Of a stretch of DNA of 64,000 nucleotides, positions 6,962 through 14,804 are shown in pieces; position 1 is the stretch's first letter, and each line of letters starts with the position of its first letter. Made by a program: the position numbers and the translations under genes. Below the pieces are notes generated by a model. The model searched no databases. It worked only from the letters and a program-made list of their open reading frames with translations, and had not been told where the DNA came from. Origin of the DNA: Longimonas halophila (lineage in GTDB: Bacteria > Bacteroidota > Rhodothermia > Rhodothermales > Salinibacteraceae); NCBI RefSeq assembly GCF_002554705.1, contig NZ_PDEP01000006.1:62001-126000 (forward strand), written 5' to 3'.

Positions 6962-8734
6962 TCAGAGTGGGCGCGCTACCACAACTGTTGTGCGATGCTG
7001 CGTGCTGGTGCCGTCGTTCCAATTCTGCGCTTCCATGAGCACCACGTAGACGCCCATGCGCACGATGCGGCCTGCGTCGTTGCGTCCGTCCCATAACACT
7101 TCGCCCTCGGGACCGGAAAGCACAGTTTCCTCTACGGTGCGTACTGGCCGTCCGTGGGCGTCGAAGATGCGGAGTTGCACCCAGTCGGGCGGAAACGGTA
7201 ACGCATACTGGATCCGCGTGGCCTGGTCGACCTCGGGCGCGAATGGCGATGGATCAGCGCTGACGCGTGCAGTGGATCCTTCAGCAGGAGGCGGCCCCAC
7301 ACTGTTCGGGAAGCCGGGCGTGCCGCCTTCGGGATGCGCACTGCTCGTCCAGTTCATGGCGTTGGCTGCTGGCGCCGTCAGGCTGATGCGCTCCAGCGAT
7401 AGCCCGCGCGTGTCCTGCACACCGGGCGCATGCCAATCAGGATGGTAATCTACCGTGGCTATAGGTTCGCCGTCGGCGCGGTGCAGGCGCAGACGGTCGG
7501 GCTGTACGCGCAATCCGAGGCGTGAGCGGGGTACCGCAATCACGGTGGGACCGTCCGGCGCCGAGAGGTCTTGCGTGGGAAACGCACGGTCGAGCGTAGA
7601 GGAGGCCTCATTGTCGGAGTTCGGTTCGGCGTACACCACCGCATAGCCGCCGCTGGGCGCTACGTGTTGGGTGCCAATGCCCAGGTTGAGCGTGTCGGCT
7701 CCGCCCGTGTCGCGCGGACGGTTGGTGGTGAAGAGGCCCTGCAGCGAGATCCACCGCTCGGTGGGATTGACCACTTCGAAGTACTCAGGCTGGTTGGGAC
7801 GCTCGTCGAAGTCGTCGCTGAGCGGACGATACATGATCTCGGTGACAACAAGATCGCCCTGCTGTGGCGCGTACGACAATGGGAGCGTGGCCTCGGTGCT
7901 GTTGCCCTGCCAGTCGCGTATGCCGCGTACGGTGAGCGTTTCGGCGCGGAGCGGCTCGGTGTAGAACAGGCGCACGGTGTTCGCATCTCCCTGTTCGACG
8001 GACACCGGGGCGCGTTCGGGTCCGGTAAATGAGGCACTGGCAAGCGAAGCCGGGTTTAGGGGCTCAGTAAACGTTAGGGTGATGCGTCGAGCATCTGCAT
8101 CCACCTGGGCAAACAGCGGTGTGGGCGGAGTGCTGTCGGGGGTGAACACGCTGTTCTGGAATCCGGGCGTGCCGCCAGCGGGAGCGGTGGCGCTCTGCCA
8201 GTTGAAAGGGGCCTGACTGGGCGCATTCGGCTCAACGCGCTCCAGGGCGGCATCGTCGCGGGTGCTCCAGCTGGGGACGTACGTGACCTCGTCGATGTTG
8301 GTCTCGCCGTAGCGCAAGACCACTGTGTCGCCGCTGTTGCGGAGGGCGCGGAATCCATCTGGGGCCAGGTAGGGCACCTCGGGGAAGGCCGCCTCGAACT
8401 GCGACGGAGTGCGCACAAGCACCGCGTAGCCGCCGGCCTGTAGCACAACCGAGGAGTCGGTGACGGGGGCAAACTCCCGGTATCCGTTGGCGTAGCTCAG
8501 TTCGCTGAGATTGACGTCCGCATCCGACCGATTATACAGCTCGATGTATTCGTTTTGGCTGGGCTGCGGCGCATACATGATCTCGTTTATGACCACATCG
8601 GGCGGTGACTGTGCCGCCGAGCGTGTAGGCATTGCCAGCCATGCCATCAGGAGAGCAGCGACAAGGAGCAGTCTACGCAGCCGAGTCCAGTACGACGGCG
8701 TGTAGTGCAAAGGAAAATACATAGCGAAGGGCAT
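6962..8734 (-). CDS. Secreted surface protein with two lamin-tail domains and a C-terminal FlgD-type Ig domain
   Basis: From the ATG at 8734 the product has about 590 residues; an ATG at 8722 is an equally possible start. A signal peptide with an RRLLLVAALLMAW core ends near RSAAQ. Two lamin-tail domains begin at DVVINEIMYAP and DLVVTEIMYRP, each with EYIELYN- or EYFEVVN-like strands. Between them lies a bacterial Ig-like domain (ITLTFTEPLNPAS). The C-terminal segment (LRIFDAHGRPVR, EVLWDGRNDAGR, GVYVVLMEA) is a FlgD-type Ig fold, often seen at the C-terminus of secreted Bacteroidota and Rhodothermota proteins. Proline- and threonine-rich linkers carry two near-identical GGTPGF(Q/P)NS strings. 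The protein is probably exported and displayed. Ligand and function are unknown, and no enzymatic motif was seen. Confidence 0.85.
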   Translation of the reverse strand: MPFAMYFPLHYTPSYWTRLRRLLLVAALLMAWLAMPTRSAAQSPPDVVINEIMYAPQPSQNEYIELYNRSDADVNLSELSYANGYREFAPVTDSSVVLQAGGYAVLVRTPSQFEAAFPEVPYLAPDGFRALRNSGDTVVLRYGETNIDEVTYVPSWSTRDDAALERVEPNAPSQAPFNWQSATAPAGGTPGFQNSVFTPDSTPPTPLFAQVDADARRITLTFTEPLNPASLASASFTGPERAPVSVEQGDANTVRLFYTEPLRAETLTVRGIRDWQGNSTEATLPLSYAPQQGDLVVTEIMYRPLSDDFDERPNQPEYFEVVNPTERWISLQGLFTTNRPRDTGGADTLNLGIGTQHVAPSGGYAVVYAEPNSDNEASSTLDRAFPTQDLSAPDGPTVIAVPRSRLGLRVQPDRLRLHRADGEPIATVDYHPDWHAPGVQDTRGLSLERISLTAPAANAMNWTSSAHPEGGTPGFPNSVGPPPAEGSTARVSADPSPFAPEVDQATRIQYALPFPPDWVQLRIFDAHGRPVRTVEETVLSGPEGEVLWDGRNDAGRIVRMGVYVVLMEAQNWNDGTSTQHRTTVVVARPL

Positions 8735-8822
8735 CGTATCCGAAGTGAGGCGCGGTGCGCAGCACAACACAAGAAGCGCACTAACCAGGATACGAACCCT
8801 TCACGAAGTCTGCAAGTTGCGC

Positions 8823-10097
8823 TCAGGCGGTGCGTGCCTGCGGAGCCTGGGTGGGGGCGCGGTTTTTCGTGAGGTCGCGCTCCAGGTGGCGCACCAGTAT
8901 CGATTGCATCAGCTCAGCGGTGGGACGCAGGGCCGATTCGTCGAGGTCGAAGCGCTGGTGATGCAGCGGGTACTCGGTTTGTGGGCCGGAGGCCGTGCCC
9001 ACTCGTAAGAAGGCGCCGGGCACGTGCTTCAGGTAGTGCGCAAAGTCTTCGCCGCCCATGCTATTCTGGGGGATGCGGTAGACGGCCTGTGGGCCAAACA
9101 GGTCGGTAATCGTGTCAGCGGCATGCTCAATGAGCATCGCGTCGTTCATGACCGGTGGCGAGCCGTCTTCAAAATCAAGCTCGATTTCGGCGCCGGACTG
9201 GGTTTCCCAGAGGGTCGCCAAGCTGTGCATGTGGTCGCGCAGCGTGGCGCGGTCGTCGGGCTGGGTGGTGCGCAGCGTGCCACCAAACGAGGCACACTCG
9301 GGGATGACGTTATGCGCTTCGCTTCCGCCCTGACGGCATACGGTAAGTACCGAAGGATTGCGCGTGTCGGTAACGCGTCCAGCAAGCTGATAGTACGCGT
9401 TCATGAGCTGATGCGCCACCCACACCGTGTCGACGCCCTCGTGCGGACGGGCCGAGTGCCCGCTGCCGTCCTGGCGCACGTAGACGTCGAAGCGGTCGGA
9501 TGAAGACGTTGCTGCGCCCGCAATGAGTCCGTATCGTCCCACAGACAGGTGCGGATCTACGTGCACGGCGTACACGGCCCCCACGCCGTCGAGCACGCCG
9601 CCGTCAATCATGAGCGGAGCGCCGCTCGGCAGACCTTCTTCATTGGGCTGGAAGAATACGCGTACGCGTCCGGGCAGGTCGTCTTCGCGGCGACGGAGCA
9701 TCAGCGCCACGCCAATGCCCATTGTGGTGTGCGCGTCGTGCCCGCAGAGATGCGCCACCCCCTGACGTTGTGAGCGGTACGGCGCATCCTTTTGGTCTTG
9801 TGTCGGCAATGCGTCAATGTCGGCGCGATAGGCGACCATGGGACGCGTGGGATCCTTCGGACCGATGTCCACGAATAGCCCGGTGCCTGCAATGGGGCCA
9901 CGTACATTCAGCCCATATGCCGTAAGCGTTTGGCGGATGAAGCGGCTGGTGGCATGCTCCTTCATGCCCACCTCGGGGTTACGGTGCAGGTGGCGCCGGA
10001 TGCCAATCAAGAGGGAGGCAAGGCTGGCATCCTCCTCCAGCACATCGCGCAGCACATCAGGCAGGTAAGACGGGTCCGAGGGGATCCAGGAAGACAT
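8823..10097 (-). CDS. M20 family metallo-amidohydrolase (hippurate/N-acyl-amino-acid hydrolase type)
   Basis: The 424-residue product starts at the ATG at 10097 (MSSWIPSDPS). M20D-type features are clear: RRHLHRNPEVGMKEHATS near residue 34, AYRADIDALP at 89-98, the metal site CGHDAH at 118-123, NEEG at 152-155, HVD at 179-181 and GGEDFAHYL near the C-terminus. A dimerisation insertion separates the two halves of the metal domain. Members hydrolyse N-acyl or conjugated amino acids using two divalent metals in the cytosol. No signal peptide is visible. The substrate cannot be inferred from the neighbours. The neighbours on the same strand are spaced by 88 to 190 bp, so an operon is uncertain. 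Confidence 0.92.
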   Translation of the reverse strand: MSSWIPSDPSYLPDVLRDVLEEDASLASLLIGIRRHLHRNPEVGMKEHATSRFIRQTLTAYGLNVRGPIAGTGLFVDIGPKDPTRPMVAYRADIDALPTQDQKDAPYRSQRQGVAHLCGHDAHTTMGIGVALMLRRREDDLPGRVRVFFQPNEEGLPSGAPLMIDGGVLDGVGAVYAVHVDPHLSVGRYGLIAGAATSSSDRFDVYVRQDGSGHSARPHEGVDTVWVAHQLMNAYYQLAGRVTDTRNPSVLTVCRQGGSEAHNVIPECASFGGTLRTTQPDDRATLRDHMHSLATLWETQSGAEIELDFEDGSPPVMNDAMLIEHAADTITDLFGPQAVYRIPQNSMGGEDFAHYLKHVPGAFLRVGTASGPQTEYPLHHQRFDLDESALRPTAELMQSILVRHLERDLTKNRAPTQAPQARTA

Positions 10098-10287
10098 ACA
10101 GAGGGAAACGGGCGGGTGATGGACAATAGCGAACACTTCTTACACCGACAGCCCCGGCACAGAGATTCAAACCGGGGGAGGCGTTACGACCGTGTGGCAC
10201 CGAAAGCGCTTACGTGCGCAAGAGAGATGAGCATGGTGAGAACGCATGAATCTGGTGCGGTGCCGCATTGGCAAGGCATTGCCCTGC

Positions 10288-12399
10288 TTACGCCAATCCT
10301 TGCCGCTTACGCAGGAACCACTCAGCGCTAAGCAGCCCAATCAGAAGAACCAGGAAGGGCCACGCGTGAGCCAGTGCTGCGCTGCTTCGCTCCGAGCGGT
10401 CGGTTGGCGTAAAGTTGGGATGCGATTGCAGGCGCTCGGGCAGCGCGTCGGCCTCGTCGAGAAAGAGCACTTCGCCTCCAGTGCGCGCGGCCAGTTGCGT
10501 CATGAGCTGCAGATTGGTCCGGGTGGCCTGGCGCTCTACGTTGGGGGTGTCCACGTCGAACGAGCCCGCATCGGTGCCCAGCGTGGTGCCGTTGCGCGTG
10601 GCGGTGGCCGTGTAGGTGTACGATCCAGCAGGCAGCGCTCCCGCATCCCCCCGATACTGCCCACCGCCGGCGTGGGTCATGGTGTAAGGCAACTCCTCGC
10701 CCGCGTCATTGGTGACGGTAAGCGCGACAGCGGCCTCAGAGACCGGTTCGCCGCGTCCGTCAAACACGCGGCCCGAGAAGGTAACCGGCTCGGTTCCGGC
10801 AAACACGGGCGCGTCGGGGCGGATGCGCACGGGCGTGTCGAGGTCGGTGCTGGCCCAGCGCGCCAGGTTGGTGACGAGCGTGGGCCAAAGCGTAGCCGCC
10901 GTGCTGCGTGCAGGGGGAAGTGTGCGCCAGCGCCAGGTACGGTACCCGGTGACGAGTGCGCTACGCTGCTGGTTGCGCTGAAGCGTGTGCAGGAAGGGCA
11001 TGCCGCGCTCGGTGGTCGCCAGCACCTGGGCATCGGGCCGTGCATCAGTAGAGGGGCGGATGAGTACAGGCGGAAGCTGCGCCCAGGCCGATGCGTTGTC
11101 GAGCCCCGTCCACACCGGGTGGCGAGCTGCCTGATCATGCGGCACCACCCGCGCCTCCTGGTCCGAGGCCGCCGACAGCGATGCAGGAAGCCGCTCGCCC
11201 GCAAGCGCATCGAGGCGGTCGGCATCTACCTGCGGACCGGCAAACACAAGCAGCGGCTGCGTGTCGATCCAGTCGCTGAGGCGGTCGAGTATGCGCTGCG
11301 GTGTGTTGGCGGTGGGCAAGCCCGCAAGCAGCAGCACATCGGGGGCGGTTTCGGCATCAGAAAGCGGCGTAAGTAGTTCGCCCTGCGGCCCGAGCACGGT
11401 CGCCGAGACGTCCCACTCGGGGTTCGACGCAAGAATGCGTCGGAGCGCGCCCACATCGGGGAAGGCCGAGCCCGCCACGATCCACGCCGTGCGCGCCCGG
11501 TCGTCAATGCGCACCGTGGTGGACTGCGTGTTGGTGGCGTCGGTGGCCTGGCCGGGCAGGTCGCTTACGCGCACCGTGAGGGTGCGTGTGCCTGCGGATG
11601 TCGGGGTGTAGCTAAGCGATACCGGCTGATCGGCGGTACCTTCGGGTAGCGAGAGGGTTGTTTGGTCGAGCGTGGTGCCGTCCTCACCAAGAAGCGACAC
11701 CGTCACCGACTCGCCCGCCGCCTCGATGCTGCGGATGCGCGCCTCTACAGGATGGGGCGTATCCACATAGCCTCGCTCGTTGGTACGTACGCGCCGCACC
11801 TGCACATCGCGCTGCGGCAGGGTGTCGCCCACCACCACGGGATAGATGGGCACACCCGCATCTTCGGCCTGCTGCAGCGGGAAGGGACCGCTGTTGTGCT
11901 GGCCGTCGGAGACGAGAGCGAGGGCGCTGAGGGGTGTGTCGGTGTACGGCTCGTACTGCTGCCGGGCATCGCGGAGTGCTGCGGTCAGGTTCGTGCTTGT
12001 GCCATCGTAGGTACGCGGAGCATCGAGGCGCAGAGAGGCATCGAACGGGTAGATGCGGGGCGCAGCCTCAAGGGTGCCGATCCAGCTATCGAACAGTGCA
12101 TCCATCTGGGCGGATACGGAGGTGCTGCTCGTGTCGATGCCGGTGTGCTGCATGCTAAGGGAGTTGTCGACCAGCACGCCCAGCTGAGGCGGATATGTGG
12201 TGGTGCGCTCGCGCGTCCAGAACGGCTCTAAGAGGAGCAGAGCCACCAGGAAGAGCGTGGCAGCGCGCAGGGTGCCCAGGCCCCACCGCCAGGCAGGGGG
12301 CAGGGCGGGCTGGGTGCGGGCATAGCTCCAGGCGGCCCCGGTGATGGCACCCGCCCCCACAAGAAGAAGCCACCATCCGGATACGCTAAGCGTGAGCAT
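10288..12399 (-). CDS. Membrane-anchored von Willebrand factor A domain protein
   Basis: This 703-residue protein has an N-terminal hydrophobic hairpin (about residues 8-25 and 42-60, separated by a Pro/Trp-rich turn), then an extracytoplasmic VWA-like domain. Its metal-ion site begins with DNSLS at 78-82 (DxSxS), and ALVSDGQHNSGPF follows as a later strand. A second Rossmann-like domain comes after this (TAWIVAGSAFPDVGALRR), then Ig-like beta segments (FSGRVFDGRGEPVSEAAVALTV). A C-terminal transmembrane helix (WPFLVLLIGLLSAEWFL, about 675-695) ends in RKRQG. The architecture resembles membrane VWA proteins of Bacteroidota encoded near BatA/BatB-type genes, but none of those genes flank it. 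The molecular role is unknown. Confidence 0.85.
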   Translation of the reverse strand: MLTLSVSGWWLLLVGAGAITGAAWSYARTQPALPPAWRWGLGTLRAATLFLVALLLLEPFWTRERTTTYPPQLGVLVDNSLSMQHTGIDTSSTSVSAQMDALFDSWIGTLEAAPRIYPFDASLRLDAPRTYDGTSTNLTAALRDARQQYEPYTDTPLSALALVSDGQHNSGPFPLQQAEDAGVPIYPVVVGDTLPQRDVQVRRVRTNERGYVDTPHPVEARIRSIEAAGESVTVSLLGEDGTTLDQTTLSLPEGTADQPVSLSYTPTSAGTRTLTVRVSDLPGQATDATNTQSTTVRIDDRARTAWIVAGSAFPDVGALRRILASNPEWDVSATVLGPQGELLTPLSDAETAPDVLLLAGLPTANTPQRILDRLSDWIDTQPLLVFAGPQVDADRLDALAGERLPASLSAASDQEARVVPHDQAARHPVWTGLDNASAWAQLPPVLIRPSTDARPDAQVLATTERGMPFLHTLQRNQQRSALVTGYRTWRWRTLPPARSTAATLWPTLVTNLARWASTDLDTPVRIRPDAPVFAGTEPVTFSGRVFDGRGEPVSEAAVALTVTNDAGEELPYTMTHAGGGQYRGDAGALPAGSYTYTATATRNGTTLGTDAGSFDVDTPNVERQATRTNLQLMTQLAARTGGEVLFLDEADALPERLQSHPNFTPTDRSERSSAALAHAWPFLVLLIGLLSAEWFLRKRQGLA

Positions 12400-12491
12400 A
12401 ACACCGCAAACTGATCAGAAAAAACGGGTGGGCTTGGGCCTATACCTGCGGCGGCCCGATGAGGACCCAAGATGACCTGCGGGGGGCGGAA

Positions 12492-13445
12492 TCAAACATA
12501 CGGCAGCAGCAGAAACGCCATGTATCCCCCAAACAGCAGCAAGAGTGCCACGCCGCCTGCACGACCCAGCTTAAACGACGGACGCGCCAGTACATAGAGC
12601 AAACCGCCCACAGCCACCATAAACGGCAGGTGGATACGGACCGACTCGGCATCGACCCCGAGCGGTTGTATGCTGGATACGGCCCCTATTACAAACAGCA
12701 CATTTAGGATGTTGCTGCCCAAGATGTTGCCGATCGAGAGGCCATCTTCGTGCTTCACGGCGCCCACGACCGAGGCTGCGAGCTCGGGCAGGCTCGTGCC
12801 AATGGCCACAATGGTGAGGCCAATGACGACCTCCGAGATGTTGTAGATCTTGGCGATGGCCACGGCGTGGTCGACCATAAGGTGTGCGCCCAGTCCCAGC
12901 CCGGCCATGCCCAGCACGATACGCCCAGACTGCCAGGGCAGCGAGATGGCGTCGTACTCGGCCTGCTCGGCCCATTCCTCTTCAATCATACTGGGACGGC
13001 CCTGGTTGCTGTAGAAGAGATAGCCCAGAAACGCAACGAGTCCGACAACGAGGATGGCGCCGTCGTGACGCTGAATGACGCCATCGGAGGCCAGTCCAGC
13101 AAACGTTAAGAGCACCACCATCATGATGAGGTACTCGCGGTGGAGCGTGTTTCGTGCGATGCGCAGGGGTGCCAGCACGGCCACCATGCCCAGAATGAGG
13201 GCAATGTTCGAGATGTTGGAGCCAATGATGTTGCCTACGGCGATGCTGTCCTCGCGGGCGATGACGGCGAACAGGTTTACCAGAAACTCAGGTAGCGAGG
13301 TGCCCAGCGCTACAATGGTGAGCCCTACCACGAGAGGCTGAATACCAAAATAGAGCGCAAGGCGCGAGGAGCCGCCGACCATCCACTCGGCCCCAAAGTA
13401 GAGAATAATCAGGCCAAGGATGAAAAAGCTAAGATGGACAAGCAT
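12492..13445 (-). CDS. Calcium/sodium antiporter (CaCA family, YrbG-like)
   Basis: This 317-residue, ten-helix membrane protein carries the inverted alpha repeats of the cation/Ca2+ exchanger superfamily. Alpha-1 contains VALGTSLPEF (residues 46-55) with GNIIGSNISN, and alpha-2 contains VAIGTSLPEL with GNILGSNILN. The acidic residues of both GTSLPE motifs, which coordinate the ion, are intact. Such proteins exchange Ca2+ for Na+ (some with K+) across the inner membrane. The predicted start (MLVHLSFFIL) enters the first helix directly. Neighbours are unrelated; the gaps to the flanking minus-strand genes are 46 and 92 bp. Confidence 0.95.
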   Translation of the reverse strand: MLVHLSFFILGLIILYFGAEWMVGGSSRLALYFGIQPLVVGLTIVALGTSLPEFLVNLFAVIAREDSIAVGNIIGSNISNIALILGMVAVLAPLRIARNTLHREYLIMMVVLLTFAGLASDGVIQRHDGAILVVGLVAFLGYLFYSNQGRPSMIEEEWAEQAEYDAISLPWQSGRIVLGMAGLGLGAHLMVDHAVAIAKIYNISEVVIGLTIVAIGTSLPELAASVVGAVKHEDGLSIGNILGSNILNVLFVIGAVSSIQPLGVDAESVRIHLPFMVAVGGLLYVLARPSFKLGRAGGVALLLLFGGYMAFLLLPYV

Positions 13446-13491
13446 ACAGGACGGAGTAGCGGAAGCCGCGTGAGACGAAAACGGAGAAGAA

Positions 13492-14286
13492 TCAGTCGGA
13501 AATCAGGTCGGAGCTGTTAAAGAAGGCAGGCAGCAGCGCCGCAGGGGTGCTTTGCTCCATCGGGGCATCGTGGCGGTCCATGTAGAGCGTAGCCTCGGGC
13601 GCCCGCTCGGCCAGCACCTGTCGGCATGCCCCGCAAGGCGATCCGTTCGGCGCTTTCGGGCACGACAGATACAGCGCCGTGCAGTGCGTGTAGCCGTATG
13701 CGTACGCCGTGCTTAGGGCATTGCGCTCTGCACACAGAATGCGCGTCCAGTCGGGATGCTCCACGTTTACGCCGGGAATGGCGATCTGGTTGTTGTGCAC
13801 GAGCACAGCCCCCACCGGAAAGTGCGACTCGGGGACGTGGGCAGTGGTCGCCACGTTACGCGCCGCGCTGATGCCTGCCTCTGGCGAGGCAGGCACAGGA
13901 CGCGCCGAATCCACCACAGTACCCAGCTGGGAAGGAGGAGACGTGCGCCAGTAGGCCGTAACAGCCTGTCCGTTCGAGTTCGGTGCTGCACCTGAAAACC
14001 CATCGAGTGCTCGCAGATAGGCGTGGTCAGCAGCCGAGAGCGGAGCCGAACTCAGGATCCCAGCCACGGCGTCGAAGCAGCGCAGGCTGTATGCGGTTGT
14101 CACGGCATTGCCGAGGGCCGATATGCTAAGCGAGTACGATGCGCTTTCGATGCGGACGCCCGGAATCCAACGTCCGTCACGCAGCACCAAGAGTACGCTG
14201 CGCGGGCGATCCGAGAACGGAACGTGGGCCCGGGCACGCAGCGTCGCAAAGTGGGAACGGGCCGAAGCAAGCAGCGAGCCACTCAC
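13492..14286 (-). CDS. Two-domain cytidine deaminase: degenerate N-terminal and catalytic C-terminal domain
   Basis: I start this 264-residue protein at a GTG (14286) that has GGAG nine bases upstream; the longer reading uses a TTG without a ribosome site. The C-terminal half has a complete zinc site: CAERNAL, with the catalytic Glu, and SPCGACRQ. It should deaminate cytidine or deoxycytidine. The N-terminal half keeps the same fold signature (AHVPFS, RDGRWIPGVRIESASYS, NAVTTAYS), but the zinc motif has become SALGNAV and PCxxC is missing, so it is a pseudo-domain. The known two-domain enzyme E. coli Cdd is built the other way round, active domain first. Either half alone would match a single-domain Cdd; together they imply a dimer of two-domain subunits. 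Confidence 0.87.
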   Translation of the reverse strand: MSGSLLASARSHFATLRARAHVPFSDRPRSVLLVLRDGRWIPGVRIESASYSLSISALGNAVTTAYSLRCFDAVAGILSSAPLSAADHAYLRALDGFSGAAPNSNGQAVTAYWRTSPPSQLGTVVDSARPVPASPEAGISAARNVATTAHVPESHFPVGAVLVHNNQIAIPGVNVEHPDWTRILCAERNALSTAYAYGYTHCTALYLSCPKAPNGSPCGACRQVLAERAPEATLYMDRHDAPMEQSTPAALLPAFFNSSDLISD

Positions 14287-14525
14287 GGAAAATAGCTCCA
14301 AGGGGTAGGGCAGGCGAAAAGGAGTGCATCTATTGGCGCATATCCGTAAGGTTCCTTTTCGAGATGGACAATGCGCCCAGGCGTACTGCCAAAGAGCCCG
14401 ATAATTCGTTTGGAGATCTCTATCGTTCTCCTTACATTGTTCGAAACTATTGAAACCATGTGGACGCTATGCAATCATAGCTTCTGCAGTCTTCCCCGAT
14501 CATTGTCTGATACCTCTGTTTCGTT

Positions 14526-14624
14526 ATGGCTGAATCTGTAATCGAATACATGCTGCAGTGGGTTCACGAACTGGTGCTCTTTGTGATGGAGGTGGTGCTG
14601 CCTGTTGTAGATGCCATGGTGTAA
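14526..14624 (+). CDS. Small hydrophobic/amphipathic protein, 32 residues (hypothetical)
   Basis: ATG at 14526 opens a 32-codon ORF ending in TAA at 14622-14624. The peptide starts MAESVIEYMLQWVHELV and ends LPVVDAMV. About two thirds of it is Val, Leu, Met, Ile, Phe or Trp, with acidic residues spaced so that one helix face is charged; it contains no Lys or Arg. Its length and hydrophobicity recall type I toxin or small membrane peptides, but there is no family match I can name. The stop is followed directly by a strong hairpin, which makes a short stand-alone transcript plausible. No good Shine-Dalgarno site precedes the ATG. Chance occurrence cannot be excluded. Confidence 0.4.
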   Translation: MAESVIEYMLQWVHELVLFVMEVVLPVVDAMV

Positions 14625-14689
14625 GCACGTGGACCGCACGGGTTGGAGATGCCATCTGAATGGATGTTCATCCGTGCGGTCCTTCGTGC
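14625..14689 (+). terminator. Long stem-loop immediately after the small ORF
   Basis: GGACCGCACGG (14631-14641) pairs perfectly with CCGTGCGGTCC (14672-14682). The stem extends by GCACG (14625-14629) with CGTGC (14685-14689), leaving one- and two-base bulges. The 30-nt loop contains a smaller CCAT/ATGG hairpin. There is no T-tract, so this may be an RNA structure or factor-assisted terminator rather than a canonical intrinsic terminator. Confidence 0.55.
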
Positions 14690-14804
14690 ACACTGCATGA
14701 AAGCAAGATGGGGCGGGCACGCGTTGCAGACCTGCTCATAGTAGTCAACCCACGCATCTCTGCGTGTGTGTCTTCGCGTTGTCTCCCCCTGGCTCCATAT
14801 CGTC

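Larger units (their letters stand above)
14287..14804. other. Intergenic region between divergent cytidine deaminase and YyaL genes
   Basis: This region holds a 32-codon ORF (14526-14624) and a long hairpin (14625-14689), both listed separately. A possible Bacteroidota-type promoter, TTTG then 20 bases then TACATTGT, precedes them near 14409-14440, but it matches the -7 consensus only partly. Elsewhere I see no coding potential. Confidence 0.5.

Noticed and set aside
14287..14301. TTG start for the cytidine deaminase gene, five codons upstream
   Set aside because: It has no ribosome-binding site, whereas the GTG at 14286 has GGAG at good spacing; the difference is minor.
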